Positions 19,039-30,103 of a stretch of DNA of 64,000 nt are shown here, one piece after another. Position numbers and translations under genes: made by a program. Source of the DNA: Nannochloropsis salina CCMP1776 (taxonomy: Eukaryota > Sar > Eustigmatophyceae > Eustigmatales > Monodopsidaceae). The notes under the pieces are model-generated. The model saw only the letters and a program-made list of their open reading frames with translations. It was not told the DNA's origin and did not search any database. Every line of letters starts with the position of its first letter. Position 1 is the stretch's first letter. The DNA is taken from contig SDOX01000002.1 of NCBI GenBank assembly GCA_004565275.1, forward strand, positions 256,884 through 320,883, written 5' to 3'.

Positions 19039-19655
19039 TCACGAATTCTCCAAATTAATGGAGCTCCCAAACCGTCCGTACAACACCTTTTTTAACTCCA
19101 TTTGTCTCGTAGTAATTTTTTCCTTCTCCCTTCCCAACTCCTCAACTTTCGCCTGCAACTGTTCTTGCTTTCTTTCACAATGCTCTGTTGCATAATCCTC
19201 AGACACATCCATAAAAGCCTCCCCCAAAGACAACCGCACGGGGCCCCCAACCCCGACCATTAGCTCGGTCACAGCATCGTCCAATTTTTCCAGTTGCTCC
19301 TATGTATCATGTGTATGGCAGAGAACAATGGGAAATGGAACAAGTAATGTATAATTGAGGGTGCACTGTGTTGAAACCAAGCTCTTTGGGGGGGGGGTTG
19401 AATCACACGGGAGAGAGGGACTTGACAAGGATGGCAAGCACACAACCGTCGGTGGGCACTAAAACATTGATTACGCACCTTAAGATTTGCAAGGTCCTCG
19501 TCTAATTCCAGGTACTGATTATTCAGACGACCAAATTCGTTGATCATCTCCTGATCTTCTTTTCGCACTTCCACATCAGGAGCGTCGTCGGGAGTCTTAG
19601 CTTTGCACTTGTCCTCGGACGGATTCACCTCCCGCATGACCCCAGTAGCGCTCAT
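19039..19655 (-). CDS. PFDN4: Prefoldin subunit 4
   Basis: Two exons, 19655..19479 and 19299..19039, joined in phase 0 (CTTAAG|GTGCGT to ACATAG|GAGC), give 145 residues. The N-terminal helix VRKEDQEMINEFGRLNNQY is the PFDN4 signature. It is followed by LDDAVTELM, a beta hairpin segment (VRLSLGEAFMDVS) and a second long helix (EQLQAKVEELGREKEK), so it is a beta-class prefoldin. As part of hexameric prefoldin it would pass nascent actin and tubulin to the CCT chaperonin in the cytosol. It is slightly longer than the human protein (134) because of an acidic N-terminus. Confidence 0.92.
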
Positions 19656-21920
19656 CGTAAGGAGCCCTGTAGCATATAAAAGACATCAACAAAAATTGCG
19701 GTTAAGACTATTTTCGATATGACGGAAGAAATCGCTGCCAAGCATCCTGTTTGAAGCAGCGACGAGGGAGCTGAGGCAGGAGGTTATTGGTATGTATCCC
19801 ACACCATACAAAACAGGCGCCGTGCATCCATTTTCGTGGCTATTTTATAAATTATTGAGTGTAGTAAATTTTTTTTGGAAAATCTACGAAATATCGTCTC
19901 GACAGGAACTATCACACTTACTCAACTTGAACATTTTTGTGAACATTTTTGTGGAGGGGAATAATGACACCAGTATAGGGAGCCAAACACTTGTCAAGTG
20001 TCGGTGTTTCAGGGAGCGACGGAGTTCTTTTCAAAAATACGCTCATATTCATTTTATAAAATCACGTCGCCATGTTTGTGTCGATCGAGGAGGTTGTGTG
20101 AAATCGTGACCAGCCAAAGAATTTGGCCTAGGCATCCGGAATCAGGGATGAGGTTAACATTGAATTGTCTTCATTAGAGGGTGAGAAATCTTTAATTAAG
20201 GAATTTTCATTCTAGCTAGCTCAGCTGTAACCAAAAGAACGAGTAATCGGCAAGGGAGCCTGAAGCCACCGTAGAAGACCTGTATGAGCTATGTTTCAAG
20301 TCTCCTGCTTGAACAACTTTGGGTACATGATCGCTCACTTCAGCATCTCTGCTTATCCTCGGCTCACTGCTGCAATGTCTTAACGAAATAAATGTGTAAA
20401 TAGCGGTCAGGCTGAGTGAGATAGTACGGAGTAGATGCGCTATGAGACAGTTCCTTGAGAAGCACAATGCAGGAGAAAGATGGTGAGTCCTTCTGGGCTG
20501 ATCAACCATTGCCAACCTTTTGTGGGATCCGAACAGGGACTATTCATTGAGCCTAAGCGCCTGATCCATGAATGGCATTCAAAGCTACGAAGGTCACCCT
20601 CCTGACCACTACATATATGACTGTGACCTTTCTCTGGTTAATGCTTCCCAATGGACAATCATGGGCCTACCAAGAAGGCTAGTCTGTTAGCTGCTATGTG
20701 AGTAGTCAACTTCAGCCCTGTTAGTACACAAAGACTTGTAGAGAGACTAAATCCTTCCTGTTGTCCGTTGGAATGTGATGATGCCACTGGGAAGCTAATC
20801 CTCAGTACAATGAACGAGGGCATAACGCGGATATAGAATTGCTTCTATGCTTGAAAATGTCAAATAACCTAAAAGTCTCGAGCATGCCGGTCTCAGATGA
20901 AGGCCAATACTCCTGCAATGGCTTCCACAATTGTAGATAATCGTTATCACGGTACTTGTCAAAAGTCGCGGTGAGGAATAGACATATATTTTTGGTGTGT
21001 TCCAATCTCTCACCCCTAAAAAAAGAAACAATCCAGGATAAAAGCGGGCACCTCATGATAGAATATCCTTAAATGTGCGTCAATTGTAATCAACAAGTTA
21101 TTTTAAATTGGGTAACACTTCGTTTTCTCATTTTCAACGTTGCTGAATAGCAAGACATCGAAATTCGACTTAATTCGGTACTACTGCTCTCAACCTTCAC
21201 GAGACGATGCTCAATAGGCGGTATGCTTAAGTTTGACTTCGTTACTAATTAGTATGCTTTGCATGCAGAAACCATAAGTGCTTATGGTCTCCCTCAAGCC
21301 CTCCACAGGGACGTTTCTCAAGATATGCGGTCAAGCACATTCAAAAATCATCCCAACCGTTACAAAAGGCATGCATCTGGTACTACTATTTGGTGAGCTG
21401 CAACATCGACCATTGCATTCCATTGCAAATTGTTTGGTTTTAATTTTGGAAAAAATATTTGCGCAACATTATATGTCATGCATTTTTGTTCCTTTTAAAG
21501 TAGCCTAAGCATCATTTTATTAGCTTGTATAGCCGTTTCATATTTGAATTGGGCAACGGTTTTGAATTTGAACGACATGGTCTAGGACGGCCGAAAAGAA
21601 GAAAAGATATGGTATCCTGTGATTTCTTGGTTGAAATGTGCGCGAATAGAGGAGGCTGGTGCATTCGCTTTCCTACGGTACTCAGGAACTTCTTTATTTA
21701 TACTTTTATTCCCGTCAAAGATTTGTCGAGATTTTGGTGTGAAGAAAATCATTTAAGACATTAGCGATGTCTAATAGTATCGATGCGCTCAATTTCGATT
21801 TTACTGGCGGGTGCAGGTATGAAATAGTGTTGAACGTGCTTTACTTATAAGACTTTTTCTTTCTGAACCATCAATTCACAGTGTGCATTTGTAGTCCTAT
21901 ACTCCGAGTTTCGTCAAGCT
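19656..21920. other. AT-richer gene-poor stretch
   Basis: About 2.2 kb with visibly lower GC than the rest of the window and many short A/T runs. No reading frame over 100 codons is convincing. The two most peptide-like frames (21056..20802 on minus, and 21525..21764 on plus) match nothing I know. The part at about 20480-20800 has more balanced composition and could be a decayed mobile element, but I see no terminal repeats or target duplication. It must also hold the promoters of PFDN4 and the F-box gene. Confidence 0.5.
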
Positions 21921-23120
21921 ATGCTTAGTATTCTCATTCCTGAAGGCGCTTCGACCGGGACAAGTACAATAACTTGTTTAAAGGAGAAAGTTCCTTCATC
22001 GCTTTTGCTACGTCCATCTCCGCAAAGCCTCTTCTTCCCAGCACAGCTTCCTGACACTCTACTTTTACACACGTTTGGCTTCCTGGAAGTGCCATCCCTT
22101 GTTGCTGTCCTTTCCACATGCTGCCATTGGCGTTCGCTGGCTCTTACCGAGCAACTTTGGAAAATGGCGTGTTTCGCGGAGTGGCCCGGCCTAATGCAAC
22201 AATTAGAGAGGTGTCTTGATGCGCAGCCTGATGCCTATCGCTGCTTTTTTTTTAAGAACAGGCGATCTGCTTACGAAGCACGCTTTGATCGGGCAGTTGG
22301 TGGCAAAGCACAGAAAGATATGAATGTGGTGGGAAGTGTCGACGGCAGTGAGAACGCAGAAGCAGCAGCTGCCGCAGCAGCAGCAGCAGCAGCAGCAGCC
22401 TATGCAGCTGCAGAGGCCAGGCGACGATACTTGGCGCACTTCTTCCAAGAAATGATTTTATTTGTTGATATCCGTCTCACGACAACAGGAAAGTCTGTTC
22501 ATTCCATGGCCATACCGTTGACCTTGGGTGTTGTCCGTAAGCTTTTCAAAGCTGACATGCGCCTGTCAGGATATTACGATGTCAGGGCAGTGCAGGACAC
22601 CTTTTTGGTGCAAGGAGTGGCCCTCACTCTCGATGAACTAGAGATCGAAGAACTCATAACATCAATGCAGAATGAATATGAAACCACTGCCGGGATCAGT
22701 ATGGGTTTGCGGTTTGAATTCACCCTTTTTCACAAACGGACGAAAACCATGGCTTTACTGGGACAAGGGACTGCAGGGTTGGACCGGCGCTTGGACGGGT
22801 ACGGCCCGCGCTTTTCTGCCAGCGCGATGCATGTGGAAGAAGAGGAGGCGCGAGGAAACGATGATCGATACGAAGGACGTCTCTTTGGGGAAGGAGCTGA
22901 ATTCCTGTGTGCTGTTCCATTGTTTGCGTGGTTTTTTGTGTCGTCAACCTCTGTCTCAACTAGCGACGGGGAAGCTGAGAAGACCTTGCCTCGCGTGAGT
23001 CTGGACGCTTTAGCAATTGAAGTGCATTACGTGGACACGGCTGACACGTCTGTGCGACCCCAGGACGAGCTTTTGGAATGCTTATACCAGATTATCCGAA
23101 AAGAATTAGTGTGGGTTTGA
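21921..23120 (+). CDS. F-box-like protein with poly-Ala tract
   Basis: 399 residues in one exon. An F-box-like helix set lies at about 42-85 (LPDTLLLHTFGFLEV then LSTCCHWRSLALTEQLWKMAC), the usual Skp1-binding layout L-P....L..IF.fL...dL......C..W......d..LW. A 20-residue nearly pure Ala stretch follows at about 147-167. The C-terminal half is a mixed alpha/beta domain of unknown family (VDIRLTTTGKSVHSM then LGVVRKLFKADMRLSGYYDV), with no WD40, LRR or Kelch repeats. It is probably a substrate adaptor of an SCF ubiquitin ligase; the target is unknown. The start is the first ATG and fits an F-box about 40 residues in. Confidence 0.75.
   Translation: MLSILIPEGASTGTSTITCLKEKVPSSLLLRPSPQSLFFPAQLPDTLLLHTFGFLEVPSLVAVLSTCCHWRSLALTEQLWKMACFAEWPGLMQQLERCLDAQPDAYRCFFFKNRRSAYEARFDRAVGGKAQKDMNVVGSVDGSENAEAAAAAAAAAAAAAYAAAEARRRYLAHFFQEMILFVDIRLTTTGKSVHSMAIPLTLGVVRKLFKADMRLSGYYDVRAVQDTFLVQGVALTLDELEIEELITSMQNEYETTAGISMGLRFEFTLFHKRTKTMALLGQGTAGLDRRLDGYGPRFSASAMHVEEEEARGNDDRYEGRLFGEGAEFLCAVPLFAWFFVSSTSVSTSDGEAEKTLPRVSLDALAIEVHYVDTADTSVRPQDELLECLYQIIRKELVWV
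22360..22414 (+). repeat. GCA/GCC trinucleotide repeat (poly-Ala)
   Basis: A run of GCA and GCC codons inside the F-box gene encoding alanine. It is in frame and likely length-variable between strains. Confidence 0.85.
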
Positions 23121-23890
23121 AGATTTTATAACAACGCTTTTTATATTTTATAAATTTGTAGATCGCGATAAGCCCGCCCTTTTTTTTGGTTGGACGTGCC
23201 TGATAAGTATCGTGATGATTTGGTAGAAGGCGTCCAAGCAAAATAAATGAATTTTATTGAAACAGATTGCAAAAAGCCAATTCTATTAAAACACATGCCG
23301 ACTAATGAGTCACCTTCTTCCTATTTTTTTTAAATGTGTTCGTATAGTTCAACTCATTGCTACATGAAAGATATGCCTTTCATGAAGTTGGAGACCTTGG
23401 TCCGTCTCCCTCCAAATACAGAAGAAAGGAGCCACTTCGCCGTTCACATATTCTCGCACCACAAATCCGTATTTCATGCTACCCCTCTCCTGTTGACTTC
23501 CCCTGACTGTGTTTGTTGCAATGAACTATACCATGTTTTGTCCCCACAAACCCCTTCATTTGTCCTCTTTTGTCTGCAAACCTAGAATGCATGTCTTCCG
23601 TTGCTCTGAACCCCTCCTACTGTCACCTGTCAGCTTTTGATTAATTAAGTTTGAAGAGATAAATCGCACCATTTTGACTCAACCGCTGTTTGTTTCCACA
23701 TTCCTGACGCTTTTCCCCCTCTGATAAATCGGCAAGCGTCGAACTCGTACAATGTTCGACAATGACGGTCCCCTCTACTCATTTTTTATGGCGGGAAACA
23801 AAATTTGAGACCAGTAGCTGTATTGAAACAGCTTTGTGCTCCTCTGAAACTACCCCGAAGCTCGGTATATCCTCCAACTGGCGCGGTCGC
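23121..23890. other. Convergent 3' intergenic region
   Basis: About 770 bases between the F-box stop and the small last exon of ACLY. AT-rich near 23121-23340 with several AATAAA-like stretches (for example near 23244), consistent with 3' UTRs. No gene is seen. Confidence 0.45.
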
Positions 23891-26800
23891 TCAAGCAAAC
23901 TCTTGCATGTACGTGCTGTGATTGTGGTAAATGATGTGGAGATGATAAGAAGATGAAAAGTGAGGAGCTTATACTTTCATGAAAAGGCGTAATCACGTTC
24001 CAAAAGTCACACAAATGCTACTCTCAAGACTTTCCGACCCATACTTACATGTCATCCCACGGGTGGCGATAGAGGGGCTGCTTGAGACGTCGCTGGTCAA
24101 GGTAATGCCCGATAAAGCCAATGCTGCGCCCCAACACGAACAAGCCATTCAGGCAACCGTTTTCAATCAATTCTCCGGCTTCTTCCCGGGTGAAGGCCCC
24201 GCAGCTCCGAAGCATGTCCACAAAGCAGACGGCAATGCAGCCGTCCACGTTCAGAATCAGCGTTTCACGCTTCTTGGTGGTGATTTGTTCTACTCCCAGG
24301 GCAAAGTCGAGCACCTCCGTGTTCTTGAAGTGCTTCTTCGCGTACTGCTTCACCAACACAACGCGCGCGTCAGGGTTCGCCAAGGACTTGATCCGGTGCC
24401 CAATGCCCATGATCAACTTGTTCTCATTCTTGCAGACTTTCACAAACTCAGCCGGCTCCATGCCGCTGTCATGCGCGTTGGTAAACATCTGCGCCGCGTC
24501 GTCCAAAGCCCCGCCAAAGCGCGGGCCGATCGTCAGCAGACCTGAGGCCAACGAAGAGACCAAGTCCTTGCCTGCACGGGCGGTGACGATCGCGTTGTGG
24601 GCCCCTGAGACGGCGGGCCCATGGTCTGCGGTCACCATCAACACCATCTCGATGAACTTGGTTGCGTAGGCGGGCAGGCGCCGGCGGAACCACAGGAGGC
24701 CGACGACCCCTCCCAGACCAAGGTCCTCCTCGAAAATCTCCGAGATCTTCATCCCTGCATACCGAAGCTCGTCGCCGCGGTCGTCGGAGATGGAGGAGAT
24801 AAAATTAGCCGGCTTGCGGACCAGGCCCAGTTTCTTGGCCCACGTGTAGTCAAGAGGGACTTTGGGTACTTCGGGTTCGGCGCGTGGCACGATGACCCGG
24901 GATTTGACCAGTTTGTCATAGATTTCCCTGACGGCCTCCCCGAATTTGTCGAAGGTCGGGGGCACCAGGGCGCCAGCCTCCCTCAATGCAGCATTCTTCT
25001 CGGCCGCCGTCTCGCCCATACCCCGCGCGCAGGCACCCGCGTGGCCAAATTGGACTTCATAGGGGAAAATCGAGGCACAAGTGCCAATGCACCAGGCGAT
25101 CAAGGGCTTGGTGATCCGCTTGCTTTTCAGAGCCTCGCAGACGGCGTACTCGTCCGTCCCCCCCACCTCGCCCAGCAACACCATCATTTTCACATCCGGA
25201 TCGTCGTTGTACCGAAGGAGCATGTCAATAAAGCTCGTGCCGGGATACCGGTCCCCTCCGATCGCCACTCCCTCGTACACACCGTCCGAATTTCGGGAGA
25301 TGATGTTGTTGAGCTCGTTGGACATGCCGCCGGACTTGCTGACGTACGCCACAGAGCCTGGGCGATAGAGCTTGGAGGCGACGATGTTGTCCAGCATGCC
25401 TCCTGTGTTTCCGATGCGGAAGCAGCCCGGCTTGATCCCGCCCACAGTCGCCGGTCCGATGATACCCACGCCTTTCCCCTGGGCCACCAGGTTAATGTCT
25501 CGGGTCTGCGATTCAGGTACGCCCTCGGCGATGATCGCCACCGTCTTGATCTGGTCCGAAAATCGGAGGATCTCCATCGTGGTCTCGTGCACAGAGCGGA
25601 ACGAGGCAAAGTTCACCACCACGTTGGCGTCCTTGTTGCGGCGAATCGCCTCCTCTGTGGTCTGATATACGGGGATCAAAGTCTCCTCAGTGCCCCAGTA
25701 AAACTTGATGTAGTGGTTTCCGGAGAAGGGGAAGATCATGGCGGCCACTGACGGCTTTTTACGCTTGCAGAGGAAGTCAAAGTCGAGCATGCCCTGGACG
25801 GCACGTTGCTGCAGGCCGTAGACGATGCAGCGGGTTTCGGGGGAAAAGGGAATGATCCTGTGCTTGGAGGGTATCGTCACCTCGGGCTCTACCGCATCCG
25901 GGGGTGCCAAGTCTGCTGGGTCATTCGGGAGGGACTGGGCCGGCTTGGGGACGGTGGAGATTCCGCTGGTCTCGTCAAACTCCGGGTAGTTTTTCGGGTC
26001 CTCGAGGCCCAGAGCCAGGGGGACGATGGCGGTCACGTGCGTCTCGGGACCGTACACTTTGATGGGCACACGGATTTCCTGTCCCAGTTCCCGCATGATA
26101 CGCAACCCTTCTTGGTAGTTAGGGCCGGCACGACGCACCCAAATGGTGATATTGTGCTCGCGCAGCTCCTCCTGAAAGGCCCGCAAGGCGGTAATAATGC
26201 CCTTGAAGGTAGCCGCCACGTCCGTGAAGTTGGCGATCCCGCCGCCGACGATCAAGACCTTGCCGCGCGGGTCCTGCATCCGCGTCATCAGGCTCAAAAT
26301 CGTACGGGCGTAGTCGAAGGTCTGCTGCTCGTTGGGGGCGCCCGAGTACTCGCCGTAGTTCGCAAGCTCGTGCCCCTGGCCCAGGTCGGCGATGGAGTCC
26401 GCGTACACCACGGAGGCCCCACCGCCCGCCACCATCGTCCACACCCGCCCCGAAGGGTTGAGGACGGTCAGTTTCAAGGAGGCCCCGGTCTTGGAGTCGA
26501 GCTCGCGGATGTAGGCTTCTTCCGGGAACTCGCGACGCCCGAAGGGGGCGGGGAAGTCCACGTGTCCCCACTGGGGCCCACACAGGAAGGAGGCTGTCTC
26601 GTCGATCTTCGCTGCCAAGTCCAGAGGAACCACGCGCCCGTCCCCAGTCACCACCAAGGGGTTGACCTCCATGTAGGCGAAGTTGAGTGCGCGGTAAAGC
26701 TTGAGGATTCCTTCCAAAAAGGTGGCGAGGAAATCTTGCTTGGCCGCAGGCACGTGCACCAAGAGGGCAGCCTTGATGGCCTCGGGGTTCGGCTCTTCCT

Positions 26801-27296
26801 GCAAAGGCACTTGAATGCGCAAGGCCTTGGCGTCCACGTCTCCAATGTCCACACCACCTTCGTGCGTGAAGAGGATCTCTTCCCCCTCCCGGTTGGAGAC
26901 GATGCAGAAGTAGTACTCCTCATCTTGGGAGTGCGGGACAAAGGCCTCCACGATGAAATGGTTCAGGACGCCCTTCACTTGCTCCACCTGCACCTCACGC
27001 TGCATTCGCTCCAAGATCCACGCTTGAACTTCCTCCCAGGTCTTGTTCACAGCAAGCAGACCGGCCTTCCCACGGCGCTTGATGAGCTGATCGGGTTTCA
27101 CCACCAATTTCTCCTTCAACAACCACGGGTTCGCTTGTGCAATCACTTCGAAACTTTGACCCTTCGTCGGCTCCAACACATCGGGCGTGATAAGGACTTG
27201 TTTCTTGTCGGTTGTGTGCCGCCCATTGCTGTACTCCGGGAGCCAGCGCGCGATGAGCTGCTTCCCGTAGTACTCTCGAATCGCCTTGGCCGACAT
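23891..27296 (-). CDS. ACLY: ATP-citrate lyase, fused animal-type
   Basis: Exon 1 is 27296..24049. I propose a 25-base exon 2 at 23915..23891 (GACAT|GTAAGT to ATCACAG|CACG, phase 2), giving 1090 residues. It begins [14 protein letters not shown] and keeps the ATP-grasp signature [16 protein letters not shown], the citrate-binding half with [17 protein letters not shown], the CoA-binding half with [15 protein letters not shown], the phospho-histidine in [13 protein letters not shown], and the C-terminal citrate-synthase-like domain ([36 protein letters not shown]). It makes cytosolic acetyl-CoA and oxaloacetate from citrate, feeding fatty-acid and sterol synthesis. One chain covers both halves, unlike the split ACLA/ACLB of plants. 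The tiny second exon turns an abrupt WDDM end into WDDITYMQEFA, matching the family WDD-I-x-Y ending. Confidence 0.96.
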
Positions 27297-28330
27297 GATG
27301 GAGGCGGAAGCTCAGGAAAGACTGAAAGAAAGAGGACGATAGGATAATACCTGGGCCTCAGTAACTCTGGATGTGGACACAGGAAGAGGAGAAGGGGGTT
27401 ATTAGGGCATCATGAAAGAGATGTCAAAGGACGGCTTCCAGGAGGCTTGTGCAGCTCTCGGTTTGACAATAAACAACGAAGGGTCCCCAGTGGCGCCTTC
27501 CCCTTTCAAAAGGTGAGAGCAAGCAAATGAAACAACTGGCAGCACACGCATCCTCGTGTTTGCAGGGGTTCGGGCGCCCCCTTTCCATTCCCTTCAGAGG
27601 GTCAGGACAATCCCAACGGACGAACAGCAATCGCGGAAAACGAAAAAAAAAAAGGGTGAAGGACTTTGCCTGTGTCGGTGCCTCTTTGCACGCTTCGACC
27701 GCGCCTCGAAATGTTGACACCGCCGTGCACGCACGGCGTGAGGAGAAAACGATGGGGGTGACATGAAGGCGGACGGAAGGGACGCGGAGCCGCACCATGT
27801 GCACGATCTAGGTCAGGTTCAACGCATGCGCTGGGCGGACTGTGTGGTCAGGGAAAAGAGAACACCGTCTGCGCCCTAATTGGACACGCAGCCGGGACCG
27901 TGTGCTCCAACACTAGCACGCCTGCCATGTGTTGACCGACTTCCGTGGTACATGCGTGTTGCGCACGCTCCATTTCGAAATCCTTGCCACGAAAAAAAGC
28001 TCGTGGACGCGGACAAAATGAAACGACAAGGAGGGTTGGGGCGGAAGCGCCGGAGGGGCAATGATCCAAACACCTCCTGTAGTGATGGCGCGTGACGCAA
28101 ACTGCTTGGAAATTTTAATCTTTTCCTGCTGCGAGGCACTTATCACAATTTGTTTGTTCCTGACAGAGACGCACAACAGCCAGGCTGCAGATACATGCTT
28201 GTTGCCTGCTAATTTTCAGTCTCCGGAGTCAACGGAAGCTTCGCTCCCTTGTTCTTCTCAGCTTGGGCCGGGCCCGTCGTGTTCTTCGATCTGCCCCGTC
28301 TGTGAACCATCGCACCACCAGAAGGTATCG
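27297..28330. other. Intergenic, divergent promoter region
   Basis: About 1 kb between ACLY (minus) and the R-SNARE (plus). Several short frames are present on both strands but none resembles a family. It should contain the ACLY promoter, and perhaps the true 5' end of the R-SNARE gene. Confidence 0.45.
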
Positions 28331-29653
28331 ATGGCCGACACCACACCTCTACCGACCACAAACTACTCCTTGCTTTCCAATGACAAGAATTTGCGGATGA
28401 CGGTACGTTCAAGGTTGACGAGCTTTGATCTGGAAGTATTTTATTCCCATCAAGTGAAGGAGCATCCCTGCGGACATTGATCCAGCGTTAAAGGCGGAGG
28501 TGGCAAGTTCGATGTCAATCGAGTTTTGTGAGAGCCAATAGACTAGATTTATGCCTTCTTACCTCTTTTTTCCTCGCCGAGCCTGACTGCTCCTGATGTC
28601 TCCGTGGAAGTAGGGCGGTGCTGTGGCCCGCATCGACGGCGTGATAGTGGGCACCTGCGTCGGTGAAGGCACGCATGCGATTTCCGAGGAACTCTTACAA
28701 CGAGTAACACGGATCTTAGCACTGGTAAGTGTGCAGTCTGCTTTTGTTGTCCTTTTCTGAATGAAAGAGGACCTTTCTCCAATGCAAGCAAAAAAATTTG
28801 GAAGATCGTGTAGATTTTGATCGCATGGTATGTTTACCTCCCCGTACTTGTTCTGTAGCTCCATATGAGTCGAACTGAGTCTATTTCCTGGTACTTTGGC
28901 TTTTTCTGAATCTTTACCCTGCTCCCTCGCAAAATTTAGCGTTGTGCCCAACTATCCCCAAAGCAACGTCCATTATTTTTTAGCGAAGTAACTTGCAGTG
29001 ATATTGTTAACTTTCATGTGGGCATGGACAAGGAAGCGCGCGTCTTCGTGGTGGCTGTCGAGAAAAGCTGCCCGGTCCGCCTGTCCCTGTTGGCAGTGGG
29101 AGAATTCGCGAAAGAATGGGCCGAGGGTCAGCATGGAAACCGTTCCCTGATTTGTGTGGAGGATGGGTGTCGCTTTGCCGTACGTGAGTATGTTATGAGC
29201 CTAGCGAGGCGTTTTGAAGACATGGGAGCGAAGGACCAGCTGACGAGGGTTCAAGCTGGGGTGGAGGGTGTGAGAGAGCTGATGCAAGTGAACATCAGCA
29301 AGGCTCTGGAGGGTTTGCAGGCAACAGAGGATATACTGGTCCGCTCCGAGGAATTGAAATCCAGCGCCTTGGTTTTCAAGAAAAATGCGACGACGTTGAA
29401 GAAAATTATGTGGTGGTACGTGTAGATCAGCCTTCCCCCCCCCCCCCCCGGCCCTTGGCTACTTCTTGCTCGCTCGATTTTCTCCCCACCCCCCTGGTCA
29501 TTTAGTATTTAGAAAGATGCAGCCTCTTACATTTCTCTTTCTGATGTCTCGTTTAGGCAAAAAACTAGGTATCAACTCCTGCTCGGCGGGCTGATCATCT
29601 TGGTTGCGGTCGTGTTGGGAGTGGTGCTAGGCATTACGCTTCACAAAAAGTAG
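28331..29653 (+). CDS. Longin-type R-SNARE (VAMP7-like) with zero-layer glycine
   Basis: Reconstructed exons: 28331..28402 (uncertain), 28614..28724, 28859..28890, 28999..29415 and 29557..29653, giving 242 residues with consistent phases. The longin domain shows AVARIDGVIVGTC, a helix ending RVTRILAL, and NFHVGMDKEARVFVVAV. The SNARE motif runs from about 155 to 211 (VEGVRELMQVNISKALEG... to LKKIMWW), followed by a C-terminal membrane anchor (LLLGGLIILVAVVLGVVLG) and a short LHKK tail. This is the VAMP7/VAMP72 layout: a vesicle SNARE for endosome, vacuole or plasma-membrane fusion. Residue 177, where R-SNAREs carry the ionic zero-layer Arg, is Gly. The 32-base third exon and the first exon rest on phase and fit only. 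The sequence from 28614 onward is firm apart from that small exon. Confidence 0.83.
29435..29449 (+). repeat. Poly-C homopolymer in intron
   Basis: Fifteen consecutive C within the last R-SNARE intron. Likely length-variable and prone to sequencing error. Confidence 0.9.
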
Positions 29654-30103
29654 AGAACATGGAGCGGTTACCGAAGCGAACGCATGGCCATCTCAAGGGG
29701 GAAAAAAACAAACAAGTCTGGTCTGACGGGAGGGAGGCAGCAGCATACATACTGTAGAATGACTGGAGTTTCTTGGGCCAAAACTGATCACCCGAGGCAT
29801 ACGTGACAAAGCCAGGTTGGCATGTCCATGATCGATTCAGAAAGTATTTTAGCAAACGACAAGACAGCCTGTGACGGGAATTCATCTCGCACCTTGATGC
29901 ACTGGAGTGTGAACCGCCATGACCGGGGAACGGATGGGGCGGCGCGCAGACTGCCCCGAACGTTGATTGGCATACAACAACAAGACTCAAAGGATGTAAA
30001 AACATAGCGAAAAAATGAAAATCGAGATTTTAATGTCCGCACCGAAGTGCGGCATGCCAGCTCGTGCTTCGTCATGGGTTAGTACTTTTTATTGTCAGGC
30101 TCT
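29654..30103. other. Convergent 3' intergenic region
   Basis: 450 bases between the R-SNARE stop and the SDR stop. Only 3' UTR-like sequence; no gene seen. Confidence 0.45.

Noticed and set aside
20510-20590. tRNA-like T-loop (TTCGGAT) on the minus strand
   Set aside because: The flanking stem does not pair, the conserved A of the loop is missing, and no acceptor or anticodon stem can be drawn.
20480-20800. Possible decayed mobile element
   Set aside because: No terminal repeats, target duplication or recognisable protein remnant, so not listed as a mobile element.
25806-27347. 513-codon plus-strand frame opposite ACLY
   Set aside because: It lies entirely antisense to a highly conserved enzyme, with no recognisable protein. 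It arises from GC-rich codon use.
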